NCBI GenBank assembly: GCA_002428385.1
Contig: DIWB01000066.1
Coordinates: 21,822-85,821, forward strand
Source of the DNA: Bacteroidales bacterium UBA6117
GTDB taxonomy: Bacteria > Bacteroidota > Bacteroidia > Bacteroidales > VadinHA17
Length of the DNA: 64,000 nucleotides
Direction of reading: 5' to 3'
Both the position numbers and the translations under genes were made by a program. Positions 44,155-52,420 of this stretch are shown here, one piece after another (position 1 is the stretch's first letter; every line of letters starts with the position of its first letter). A model generated the notes under the pieces. The model was given only the letters and a program-made list of their open reading frames with translations, searched no databases and was not told the DNA's origin.

Positions 44155-46143
44155 CTACTTCGCCTTAAACCTGGCCAGACCATCATCCAGCCACTTTTTA
44201 TATTCCTCAACATTGAGATTTGTGGGCATGGGCTGATTAAGCGGATTCCCCTCGTGATCGACGATCACATAAAGCGGAAGGGCATTTGTCTTGAATCTGG
44301 ATATCTCCAGATCCTCATTGATCTTCCCTATTGTCTTTTTCACCTTTCCGTCAACGGTTGAAGTTATCCATTTACTTTCCGGAAGCTCTGTCCTGTCATC
44401 GGCATAAAGTGCAATTATCACGAAATTATTCCTGAGCCTTTCCAGCACTTCAGGATCTGACCAGACTCTTGCTTCCATAACCTTACAGTTGGCGCAGGCA
44501 TGGCCTTTGAAATCGATCAGGGCGGGTTTCCCCTGTTCACGGGCACACTGCAACCCCTGTTCAAAGTCGAAATAGCCGGTCAGTCCGAGCGGCATCTCAA
44601 AGATATCATCGTAGAGAGGTTCTGAACAAAGCTCACTGGAGCTTATAAACATGGATTGAGGGGTGGCAGGCATATTGCTTCCAGCCTGTATCGCCGACAG
44701 GTTGAGTCCTGATGTTTGCGGAGAAGGCAGAAGCGATGAAAGGCCTTTAAGCGGTGCCCCGAAAAGTCCCGGAATCATATAAACCACAAACGAAAAAACC
44801 GCGATTATGAGAAAGATCCGGAAGGTTCCGATATAAGGTATCTCACTGTCGTGCCTGAATTTGAGTTTCCCCATCAGATACAGCCCCATCAGGCTGAATA
44901 GGACTATCCAGATTGCAAGGTATATATCCCTCGAAAGAAGCCTGAATGAATAAACCGTGTCGATGGTCATCAGGAATTTAAGACTGAAGGCGAGCATAAT
45001 GAAACCCAGCACTACCTTTACCGAGTTCAGCCATCCTCCCGACTTCGGCATCTTGCTCATTACAGAGGGGAACAAGGCAAAGATTGTAAAAGGAAGAGCA
45101 AATGCAAGACCATATCCCAGCATTCCGATTGTAGGCCTCAGCACATCACCAGAGGCGGCCTCAACAAGAAGGGCACCGACTATCGGACCGGTACATGAAA
45201 ATGACACTATAACCGTTGTCAATCCCATAAAGAAGGAAGCTATAAGACCTCCCCTGTCAACCCGTGAATCGGCTCCTGAAACCCATTTGTTGGGCAGCAC
45301 AATCTCGAAAGCTCCGAAGAATGATACAGCAAAAACCACAAAGAGGGCAAAAAACAGGAGGTTTGGTATCCAGTGGGTGCTGAGAGTGTTGGCAAATCCC
45401 GCACCGGCACTTGTGAGCGACACAATCACTCCAAGGAGAGAATATATCAGTACAATTGAAAACCCGAAAATCAGCGCCTTGATTACCGATTTGGCCCTGT
45501 TCTCCGAACCCTGGGAAAAGAAAGCCACAGTCATCGGGATCATGGGGAAAACGCATGGAGTAAGAACTCCGGCAAATCCGGCCAGCAGCGAGATAAGAAA
45601 GAACTTGAGCAGACCTCCTCCCTGCTTTATACCCTCAGTACCTTCAGTTATCGTTCCTGTATCATTCGTTGAAGCTGATACTCTGGTTTCTCCAATGCTC
45701 ACCGAGAACTCAACATCTTTCGGAGGTGAGCAGGTGGTATTGTTGCACGACATGAAATTAACCGTGCCCGAAACGGTAAAGGAAGGCTTCGCCGAACTGA
45801 CAAGCTGCCGGAACTCTGCCGCATCGCTGAATGATTTTATCCTGAAGCCGAAAGCTTCATCCATAAGCTCCTCGGGTTGTGTAACTTCAAAAGTCTTCCC
45901 GTCGAGGGTGAAATCCGCCGGCTCATTGAATGAAAACGATGTAGGTATCGGCCCTCCCTCCGGAATATCCATTGCATAAATATGGGAGCCTTTTTCAATT
46001 TCAGCCGTGAACACAATGGCATAGGCGTTATCCCCCGTCTTTTCATAGCCGAAAGTCCATGTCACCGGGTCATAGATCTGGGATATGGCTCCGTTAATTA
46101 TGAAGAAGGAAAAAAGCAGTGTGGTTACGTATCTTTTAAACAT
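44155..46143 (-). CDS. dsbD: Thiol:disulfide interchange protein DsbD
   Basis: About 662 residues. After the signal peptide (FFIINGAISQ), an N-terminal periplasmic domain (about 25-150) contains the paired cysteines in FMSCNNTTCSPP. Eight hydrophobic segments (about 185-465) form the CcdA-like core with TPCVFPMIPMTV and FSCTGPIVG, the two membrane cysteines. A C-terminal thioredoxin domain carries CxxC in HACANCKVME. It carries cytoplasmic reducing power to the periplasm. The ATG at 46143 gives the signal peptide; the longer frame does not. Confidence 0.93.
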   Translation of the reverse strand: MFKRYVTTLLFSFFIINGAISQIYDPVTWTFGYEKTGDNAYAIVFTAEIEKGSHIYAMDIPEGGPIPTSFSFNEPADFTLDGKTFEVTQPEELMDEAFGFRIKSFSDAAEFRQLVSSAKPSFTVSGTVNFMSCNNTTCSPPKDVEFSVSIGETRVSASTNDTGTITEGTEGIKQGGGLLKFFLISLLAGFAGVLTPCVFPMIPMTVAFFSQGSENRAKSVIKALIFGFSIVLIYSLLGVIVSLTSAGAGFANTLSTHWIPNLLFFALFVVFAVSFFGAFEIVLPNKWVSGADSRVDRGGLIASFFMGLTTVIVSFSCTGPIVGALLVEAASGDVLRPTIGMLGYGLAFALPFTIFALFPSVMSKMPKSGGWLNSVKVVLGFIMLAFSLKFLMTIDTVYSFRLLSRDIYLAIWIVLFSLMGLYLMGKLKFRHDSEIPYIGTFRIFLIIAVFSFVVYMIPGLFGAPLKGLSSLLPSPQTSGLNLSAIQAGSNMPATPQSMFISSSELCSEPLYDDIFEMPLGLTGYFDFEQGLQCAREQGKPALIDFKGHACANCKVMEARVWSDPEVLERLRNNFVIIALYADDRTELPESKWITSTVDGKVKKTIGKINEDLEISRFKTNALPLYVIVDHEGNPLNQPMPTNLNVEEYKKWLDDGLARFKAK

Positions 46144-46227
46144 AGTTATATCTGTCAATACTTTGTAAAAGTAATAAATCAGCACGATTAACAGAAAAGA
46201 GCAGGGTGTTGTTCGAAGTTTTACTTA

Positions 46228-47787
46228 CTATGCCAGGTCAATTTCATTGCCTTCCCTGTCAAAGAAGTGGTATTCAAGCATATGATATGAAGGAACCGCC
46301 TGGACTTTTATCATGATCCGGTATTTAATATCCCATTTCAGATAAAGCGGGATTGGCCCTTTCTTAAGGTATGAAGCCACAAAGGGATGGACATTAAGTA
46401 CAATGCTTCGGGTCTTTATTTTGTCAACCAGGAATGAAAGATCCTTCTCCAGGGTGTCGGAGAACAAAATTGTGGGACGGATCTGTCCTGTTCCCTGGCA
46501 TGCAGGGCACTTTTCATCAGTCACGATGTTCATTTCGGGTCTGACCCTTTGCCTTGTTATCTGCATAAGGCCGAATTTTGAAAGGGGCAGTATGTTATGC
46601 TTGGTCCGGTCGCCGGCCATGATCTCCTTCATCTTGTCGAACAGAGCCTGTTTGTTTTCATTGGTCTGCAAATCAATGAAATCGATAACTATAATGCCTC
46701 CCATATCCCTTAACCTGAGCTGCCTGGCAATTTCCTTCGCAGCTTCCATATTGACTTCCAGTGCGTTGGTTTCCTGGTTGTTTCCGGATCTCGACCTGTT
46801 TCCGCTGTTAACATCAATAACATGGAGAGCTTCGGTATGCTCTATTATGAGGTAGGCGCCGTGCTTGAACGAGACAGTCTTTCCGAACAGCGCCTTGATT
46901 TGCTTGTTGACTCCAAAATGATCAAAAATGGGAATCGAACCGGTATAAAGCTTTACGATCTTCTCCTTTTCAGGTGCGATCTCCCTTATGTAATTTTTTA
47001 CCTCTTCAGCCAGTACACTATCATTGATGTGAATGCCGTTGAACGTCACATTCAACATATCCCTTATGATTGTTGATGTGCGGTTCATCTCCCCGATAAA
47101 GAGCCGTGGTGTCCTGGTTTCCTTTTTGACTGAGCCGAAAGCCGATTCCCACCTGTTAACCAGTTCCCTGAGTTCAGCATCGAGCACCGCCACCTTTTTT
47201 CCTTCTGCTACAGTTCTCACAATTACACCATAGTTCTTTGGCTTGATGCTCTGCACCAATGTCTTGAGGCGGTTCTTCTCCTCGTTGCTCTCAATCTTCG
47301 ATGAAATGGAAACCTTGTCGGTGAAGGGGATCAGCACCAGATTCCGGCCCGCGAGGGATATCTCCGACGCCAGCCTCGGGCCTTTTGTGGATATGGGCTC
47401 CTTGGTAATCTGAACCAGAACGGTTTGTCCGGTGGTTAGAACATCGGTAATCTTACCGTCCTTGTCAATATCCGGCTCGCATTTGATTTTGTTGATGGGG
47501 GTTATACGCCCCTGACGCTGTATGGCTGAAATATAATATTTGTGCTGGGTCCTGAACTGAGCTCCGAGATCGAGGTAATGAAGAAATGCGTCTCTCTCGT
47601 AGCCTACATTTACAAATGCAGCATTAAGCCCCGGCATGATCTTCTTTACTTTTCCCAGGTAAATATCCCCCACAGAGAACTTTATGCTTCTCTTCTCCTT
47701 ATTTAACTCTGTCAGCTGCTTATCTTCCAGCAACGCCAGCGAGACTTCGGATACACCAACATCAATGATCAACTCCTTGTTTACCAC
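46228..47787 (-). CDS. rng: Ribonuclease E/G
   Basis: A 519-residue single-strand endoribonuclease for rRNA and mRNA processing. S1 domain at about 38-130 (VGDIYLGKVKKIMPGLNAAFVN), DNase I-like domain with catalytic Asp in HVIDVNSG and DFIDLQT, and a CPACQGTG zinc-link motif. The length fits RNase G-type enzymes lacking the RNase E scaffold. It follows HU and a tiny basic protein gene. Confidence 0.93.
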   Translation of the reverse strand: MVNKELIIDVGVSEVSLALLEDKQLTELNKEKRSIKFSVGDIYLGKVKKIMPGLNAAFVNVGYERDAFLHYLDLGAQFRTQHKYYISAIQRQGRITPINKIKCEPDIDKDGKITDVLTTGQTVLVQITKEPISTKGPRLASEISLAGRNLVLIPFTDKVSISSKIESNEEKNRLKTLVQSIKPKNYGVIVRTVAEGKKVAVLDAELRELVNRWESAFGSVKKETRTPRLFIGEMNRTSTIIRDMLNVTFNGIHINDSVLAEEVKNYIREIAPEKEKIVKLYTGSIPIFDHFGVNKQIKALFGKTVSFKHGAYLIIEHTEALHVIDVNSGNRSRSGNNQETNALEVNMEAAKEIARQLRLRDMGGIIVIDFIDLQTNENKQALFDKMKEIMAGDRTKHNILPLSKFGLMQITRQRVRPEMNIVTDEKCPACQGTGQIRPTILFSDTLEKDLSFLVDKIKTRSIVLNVHPFVASYLKKGPIPLYLKWDIKYRIMIKVQAVPSYHMLEYHFFDREGNEIDLA

Positions 47788-47843
47788 GTCTCTTACTAAA
47801 CTCAGTCAATAATCCACAACAATACCCAACATACTGATACAAT

Positions 47844-47873
47844 AAACCTAAAGATCGTCTGACCTTTAGGTTT
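47844..47873 (-). terminator. Hairpin between the small basic protein gene and rng
   Basis: Perfect 10-bp arms AAACCTAAAG (47844-47853) and CTTTAGGTTT (47864-47873) with a 10-nt loop. The U-tract after it is poor (UUUAUUG), so it may be a weak terminator, attenuator or mRNA-stabilising hairpin. Confidence 0.45.
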
Positions 47874-47903
47874 AGTTATCTTTAAAAAGACTACCCGATC
47901 CGT

Positions 47904-47993
47904 CTATTTCTTCTTATGTCTGTTCTTCCGCAAGCGTTTTTTGCGCTTGTGGGTAGCCATCTTATGTCTTTTTCTCTTTTTTCCGCTTGGCAT
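47904..47993 (-). CDS. 29-residue AURKAIP1/COX24-domain basic protein
   Basis: A short frame encoding MPSGKKRKRHKMATHKRKKR then LRKNRHKKK: 29 residues, about two thirds Lys, Arg or His. It matches the AURKAIP1/COX24 small-protein family that is conserved in Bacteroidota and related to a mitochondrial small-subunit ribosomal protein, suggesting a ribosome-associated role. The start is 6 nt after the HU stop, and the gene sits between HU and rng. It is below usual length cut-offs and would be missed by most callers. Confidence 0.85.
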   Translation of the reverse strand: MPSGKKRKRHKMATHKRKKRLRKNRHKKK

Positions 47994-47999
47994 GGGAGA

Positions 48000-48287
48000 T
48001 TATTTCTTAACGTGTGACTTAACTTTGGTGATAAACGATTTTGCCGGCTTGAAGGAAGGAATATTGTGAGCTGGGATTATGATAGTGGTATTCTTGGAGA
48101 TATTCCTTGCTGTTTTCTTAGCTCTTTTCTTTACAATAAAGCTGCCAAATCCTCTCAGGTACACATTGTTACCGCTTACCATGGAATGCTTTATCGTATC
48201 CATAAAGGCCTCAACAGTTTTCTGAACTGTTACCTTCTCAATACCAGTGTTCTTGGCAATTTCATTAACGATGTCTGCTTTAGTCAT
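48000..48287 (-). CDS. HU family DNA-binding protein
   Basis: 95 residues with the standard fold: MTKADIVNEIAKNTG, a dimer core, NVYLRGFGSFIVKKRAKKTARN (the DNA-binding arm) and IPSFKPAKSF. It compacts DNA nonspecifically or acts in IHF-like bending. A TAnnTTTG box lies 57 nt upstream. Confidence 0.95.
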   Translation of the reverse strand: MTKADIVNEIAKNTGIEKVTVQKTVEAFMDTIKHSMVSGNNVYLRGFGSFIVKKRAKKTARNISKNTTIIIPAHNIPSFKPAKSFITKVKSHVKK

Positions 48288-48344
48288 TTTCGTGAAGTTT
48301 AAAATTCAACAAATTATTTTGAGTATACTTTTTTTTCAACCCTG

Positions 48345-48352
48345 CAAATATA
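48345..48352 (-). promoter_or_regulatory. -7 promoter element upstream of the HU gene
   Basis: Reads TATATTTG on the minus strand (TAnnTTTG). No -33 box at the expected distance. Confidence 0.5.
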
Positions 48353-48433
48353 AAAATATTATTTATTTATATTGAATTAGTTAAAGAATAATTTTTTTCC
48401 TGAAATAATAAAATTGCCTAAAATACAATGAAA

Positions 48434-48484
48434 TAGAAAAACCAGCCGTTCAGGTTTCCCTCTTTCGCGGTTGCCTGAAGGCTG
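48434..48484 (-). terminator. Terminator-like hairpin with no assigned minus-strand gene
   Basis: Arms at 48443-48454 and 48474-48484 pair over 11 bp with one bulged base and a 19-nt loop, followed on the minus strand by GGUUUUUC. Nothing on the minus strand lies between it and ssb, so it would end a short transcript beginning between about 48490 and 48620. Confidence 0.5.
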
Positions 48485-48620
48485 ATTGGCGGTCAAATTC
48501 CGGCCTGAGGTAAGGTGTTGAAAACATGTATATTCTGCATAAACCTTCACACTGGTTCCGATAAGCTATTTTTTATTAACTTTACGTTTTGGATATTTCT
48601 GAAATCAAAACCATAACTAT

Positions 48621-49085
48621 ATGTCAATCAACAAGGTTATTTTAGTGGGAAATGTTGGCAAAGACCCTGTTGTCCGGTATTTCGACAAGGGTGCAGCCAA
48701 AGCAACATTCCCTCTGGCCACAAGTGAATCCTACACCAATCAGCAGGGAGAAACTATTACCACCACAGAATGGCACAATATAGTCCTCTGGCGTGCAATG
48801 GCCGAAGTAGCGGAAAAAACAGTCAAAAAGGGATCTCAGCTCTATATCGTTGGAAAAATCAAGACGCGTTCATACGTCGACAAGGAAGGGAACAACAAAT
48901 ACATCACCGAGATTCTCGCCGACACTTTCCTGGTTCTGGATAAGAAACCGACTGCACCAGGCAGCACCGGGACAAGCAATGAACCAGTCAGGAGCGAAAC
49001 ACCAGACAAGGATAACGATATTCCTGAAGTGAACGATCCGGCTGCAGGCTACCAGGCATCCGGCGATGATGATCTCCCTTTCTAG
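48621..49085 (+). CDS. ssb: Single-stranded DNA-binding protein
   Basis: 154 residues: OB fold at about 1-110 (NKVILVGNVGKDPVVRY, EWHNIVLW, YIVGKIKTRSYVDKEG), a Pro/Thr/Ser linker and the acidic tail ending DDDLPF that recruits replication and repair partners. First gene of the ssb-gldE-gldD run. Confidence 0.95.
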   Translation: MSINKVILVGNVGKDPVVRYFDKGAAKATFPLATSESYTNQQGETITTTEWHNIVLWRAMAEVAEKTVKKGSQLYIVGKIKTRSYVDKEGNNKYITEILADTFLVLDKKPTAPGSTGTSNEPVRSETPDKDNDIPEVNDPAAGYQASGDDDLPF

Positions 49086-49109
49086 CAGTCTGTTTTAAAG
49101 AATCTGGAA

Positions 49110-50453
49110 TTGGAAGCGGATATTTCTTTTTCATCTGTCGCATACATAACAGGCATGGCCGCCGGTCATCTTGATATTAAGCTGATCGTTGGTTTTTTGA
49201 TCCTGGCTCTTCTCCTTTTCATATCGGCGCTGATGTCGGGATCTGAAGTGGCTTTCTTCTCTCTTCGTCCGGAAGACATCGAACAACTCAGGTCAGACAA
49301 GTCCAGAAAGGCTGCAATGGTCCTGAAACTTCACGACTCACCCGACACTCTCCTCAGTACAATACTCGTTGCCAACAACACGGTGAACATTGCAATTGTA
49401 CTTCTGGCAGCCTTCCTGAGTTCAATGCTCTTTGACTTCAGCGCTTACCCAGTTCTGGGTTTCATTATAGAAGTAGTAGTAATTACCTTCATCCTCCTTC
49501 TTTTCGGTGAGGTGATCCCCAAGGTGTTTGCTACAAGGAAACAACTGCCGATGTCGCTTTTCATGGCATTCCCCCTGTCCTTTCTTTTAAAACTGTTCAG
49601 GCCCTTAACCGCTCTCCTTATCTTTTCAACTTCATTTGTGAAGAAAAGGGCAGGACACAGGCATGCAAATATTAGTATGGACGACCTGTCGGAGGCTCTT
49701 ACGCTTGCCTCGGACGATATAAATGAGGATGAAAAAATTCTCAAGGGGATAGTCAATTTCGGGAATATAAATGTAAGCGAGATTATGTGCCCGAGAATCG
49801 ATGTGACTGCCATTAATATAAAGGCAGGCTTCAACAAGGTAAAATCCACCATCATCGAATCAGGCTTTTCAAGGATCCCGGTATATGCAGGATCGTTCGA
49901 TTCAGTAAAAGGGATACTCTACGCAAAGGATATTCTTCCCTATATCAATAACCCCGACAGTTTCAAGTGGCAGTCGCTGATGAGGCCCGTGCATTTCGTT
50001 CCCGAAACGAAGAAAATAAATGAACTCCTCAAGGAATTCCAGATAAGAAAGATACATATGGCGGTTGTTATCGACGAGTACGGCGGTACTTCCGGGATCA
50101 TTACTCTCGAGGACGTACTGGAGGAGATTGTAGGTGAAATCACCGATGAAAGCGACGAGGATGAAACAATGTACCGGAAAATAGACGATCGCACCTATGT
50201 TTTCGAAGGGAAAATACTTCTTAATGACTTTTTCAAGATAATCGACGTCGCAGGCGATCCTTTTGAGGATGTCAGGGGCGAATCGGAGACTCTTGCCGGA
50301 CTTCTGCTTGAGCTTACAGGTGAGATCCCTCAGAAGGGGCAGGTTATTACATACAAAAATTTTAATTTCAGGATCGAGTCTGCTGACAAGAGAAGGATAA
50401 AGGAGATTCGCGTGGAAATAACTGACGATTATGGTAAAACAAATAAAGAGTAG
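49110..50453 (+). CDS. gldE: GldE-type CNNM/CBS transporter-like protein
   Basis: A protein of about 447 residues (TTG start at 49110; an ATG at 49155 is an alternative). A CNNM domain with four hydrophobic segments (about 25-190; SGSEVAFFSL) is followed by a CBS pair (about 215-340; MCPRIDVTAI, VIDEYGGTSGIITLEDVLEEIVGEI) and a CorC/HlyC C-terminal domain. Position directly before gldD identifies it as GldE, linked to gliding or T9SS function in Flavobacterium; in non-gliding Bacteroidota its role is unclear. Confidence 0.88.
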   Translation: MEADISFSSVAYITGMAAGHLDIKLIVGFLILALLLFISALMSGSEVAFFSLRPEDIEQLRSDKSRKAAMVLKLHDSPDTLLSTILVANNTVNIAIVLLAAFLSSMLFDFSAYPVLGFIIEVVVITFILLLFGEVIPKVFATRKQLPMSLFMAFPLSFLLKLFRPLTALLIFSTSFVKKRAGHRHANISMDDLSEALTLASDDINEDEKILKGIVNFGNINVSEIMCPRIDVTAINIKAGFNKVKSTIIESGFSRIPVYAGSFDSVKGILYAKDILPYINNPDSFKWQSLMRPVHFVPETKKINELLKEFQIRKIHMAVVIDEYGGTSGIITLEDVLEEIVGEITDESDEDETMYRKIDDRTYVFEGKILLNDFFKIIDVAGDPFEDVRGESETLAGLLLELTGEIPQKGQVITYKNFNFRIESADKRRIKEIRVEITDDYGKTNKE

Positions 50454-51042
50454 TACTGCTTTACTCTTGATTCTGACATTGCTGGCCGGCATTTCAGGCT
50501 GCAGTAAGGCTCCTGTCCCGAAACCGCGGGGCTATTTCAGAATCGATCTCCCCGCTAAGGAATATGTCACTTTCAATAATCCGGCAGAATCCGCAAACCT
50601 GCCGTTAACATTCGAATACCCCCGGTACGGAGTTATTTCGGATAAGATTGAAAACGCTCCTGAGCCGGGCTGGTTCAACATAGAATTTCCAGGCTACAAG
50701 GCCAGCCTCCACCTTACATACAAGGATATTCACGGTGATCTTGAAGAACTCGTAGAACAAACCTATACCATGAATGTCAAAAACCACATAACAAAAGCCG
50801 ATGCCATTAATGAACAGGTAATAACTGATCCGGAAAAGCGGATTTTCGGGATCTTTTATGACCTCAAGGGCAATACGGCTACCGCCGTTCAGTTTTACGT
50901 AACTGACAGCGCTGATCATTATCTCAGGGGATCACTCTATTTTGAAGCAGAACCAAATGCCGATTCCCTGACCCCTGTGATCGATTTCTTCAGGGAAGAT
51001 GTTTTCCATCTGATTGAAACCCTGGAGTGGAAAAAGAAGTAA
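50431..51042 (+). CDS. gldD: Gliding motility lipoprotein GldD
   Basis: 203 residues with a lipobox (LAGISGC) and the signature KPRGYFRIDLPAKEY immediately after it. Overlaps gldE by 23 nt. GldD is required for gliding and T9SS in Flavobacterium; its biochemical role is unknown. Together with PorP/SprF and the T9SS-sorted M14 peptidase it supports an active type IX secretion system. Confidence 0.9.
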   Translation: MVKQIKSSTALLLILTLLAGISGCSKAPVPKPRGYFRIDLPAKEYVTFNNPAESANLPLTFEYPRYGVISDKIENAPEPGWFNIEFPGYKASLHLTYKDIHGDLEELVEQTYTMNVKNHITKADAINEQVITDPEKRIFGIFYDLKGNTATAVQFYVTDSADHYLRGSLYFEAEPNADSLTPVIDFFREDVFHLIETLEWKKK

Positions 51043-51057
51043 ACTCTCTGACGACTG

Positions 51058-51705
51058 ATGGGATGTATTTCTAAGCATTACCTGAATGAGTACACAATAC
51101 TGGGTGTATGGAAAATTGAGGAGGACATCGAAACTCTGCTCGGTATGGTCGATCTTGATATTATTGACAAAAAGAAATACAAGGGTTTTGCAAGCACATC
51201 AAGAAAACTTGAATTTCTCAGTGTCAGGGCACTGCTGGCCGAATTGCTGGGCAAGGATGCAAGAATTGTCTACAACAAGAATAATAAGCCCTTTCTCAGG
51301 GACGGTTCCCGGTTCATAAGCATCTCCCATTCAAACAAACTCACCGCCATACTGCTTAGTTCCAATGAGAAGGTAGGTATTGATCTTGAATACATGAGCA
51401 CCAACATCAGCCGTATAGCTTTCAAATTCATAAACAGGAAAGAGAAAATTACAAGGGATCCTGACAAGCGCGTTTATCATCTTTACCTTCACTGGTGCGC
51501 GAAGGAAGCTCTTTACAAGATCTGCGACAAGGAGGGAATAAGCATTAAGAAGAACATTACCATCGAACCTTTCGATGTAAAGGAATCGGGTGAGATACAA
51601 GGCAGTGTGAAGACAAAAAAGATAAATGACTCATTCGACCTCTTCTATACGAGATATGACAATTACACAATAGTCTGGACCAAAAAGAATTATGATAAAA
51701 GATAA
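51058..51705 (+). CDS. 4'-phosphopantetheinyl transferase superfamily protein
   Basis: 215 residues of the Sfp/HetI type that activates carrier proteins by transferring phosphopantetheine from CoA. Metal and CoA motifs are visible: FISISHSN, VGIDLEYM (Asp and Glu ligands) and WCAKEALYK. It overlaps the GGGP-synthase gene by 14 nt. The target carrier protein is not in the window. Confidence 0.88.
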   Translation: MGCISKHYLNEYTILGVWKIEEDIETLLGMVDLDIIDKKKYKGFASTSRKLEFLSVRALLAELLGKDARIVYNKNNKPFLRDGSRFISISHSNKLTAILLSSNEKVGIDLEYMSTNISRIAFKFINRKEKITRDPDKRVYHLYLHWCAKEALYKICDKEGISIKKNITIEPFDVKESGEIQGSVKTKKINDSFDLFYTRYDNYTIVWTKKNYDKR

Positions 51706-52420
51706 TTTCCCTGGTAAAAAAAGCTTAGCCCTTCTTCTCGATCCTGACAAGACTTCGGGAAAGGACCTTAAGAGGATACTGAAGATAGCATCCGGATCGC
51801 GGACAGACTATATTCTGGTTGGAGGAAGCCTTACTTTCAACAGTATAGATGATCTCATAGAATCTGTCAGAAGCCAGTGCAGCATTCCGATTGTCCTTTT
51901 CCCGGGAAACCTCCTCCAGCTGAGCCTTAAAGCTGATGCCATCCTGCTGCTTTCCCTCATCTCCGGGAGAAATCCCGAACTTCTTATAGGGAATCACGTC
52001 ATTGCAGCTCCTTTCCTGAGAAGCGTGAAGGAGAAGCTGATTTCAGTAGGTTATATCCTGGTGGGATGCGGAAAGAAAACCTCGGTTGAGTATATAAGCC
52101 AGACCGAAGCCATTCCGGCCGATAAAACCGATCTTGTTGTAGCCACTGCAATGGCCGGGGAGATGCTTGGCTTAAAAATGATTTACCTCGAAGCAGGCAG
52201 CGGCGCCACGAATCCCATCCCTGCGGAAATAATCAGTGCTGTAAGGGAAAATGTAGCTGTACCGATCGCCGTCGGAGGCGGAATAAAAACCCGGGGTGAA
52301 ATAGCTGAAGCCTTCAGCGCCGGAGCCAACCTTATAATCCTGGGTAACGGTTGTGAGAAGAATCCCAGTCTGCTTGAGGAAGCGTGTGCCGAAAGAGATG
52401 CCGCAAGGCAATCTATCTGA
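51692..52420 (+). CDS. Geranylgeranylglyceryl-phosphate synthase family (GGGPS/PcrB-like)
   Basis: 242-residue TIM barrel. LLLDPDK (strand 1), VGGSL, LFPGNLLQL, SGRNPELLIGNH, YLEAGSGA and VGGGIKTRGEI are the family blocks. Homologues join a long prenyl diphosphate to sn-glycerol-1-phosphate, the archaeal-type stereochemistry; Bacteroidota members form their own group with uncertain in vivo product. Its stop overlaps, in reverse, the stop of the following minus-strand gene. Confidence 0.88.
   Translation: MIKDNFPGKKSLALLLDPDKTSGKDLKRILKIASGSRTDYILVGGSLTFNSIDDLIESVRSQCSIPIVLFPGNLLQLSLKADAILLLSLISGRNPELLIGNHVIAAPFLRSVKEKLISVGYILVGCGKKTSVEYISQTEAIPADKTDLVVATAMAGEMLGLKMIYLEAGSGATNPIPAEIISAVRENVAVPIAVGGGIKTRGEIAEAFSAGANLIILGNGCEKNPSLLEEACAERDAARQSI

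Larger units (their letters stand above)
48288..48620. other. Gene-free region between HU and ssb (333 nt)
   Basis: AT-rich near HU. It holds the HU -7 box (48345-48352), a minus-strand hairpin-plus-U-tract (48434-48484) and, upstream of ssb, a near-consensus TAcgTTTTG at 48583-48591. I saw no mutY, which often lies between HU and ssb in this phylum, nor a remnant of it. Confidence 0.5.

Noticed and set aside
44957..45979. Long open frame (340 codons) on the plus strand opposite dsbD
   Set aside because: It mirrors the strongly supported dsbD codons; composition is Ser/Pro/Thr-rich with no domain, and there is no room for a promoter.
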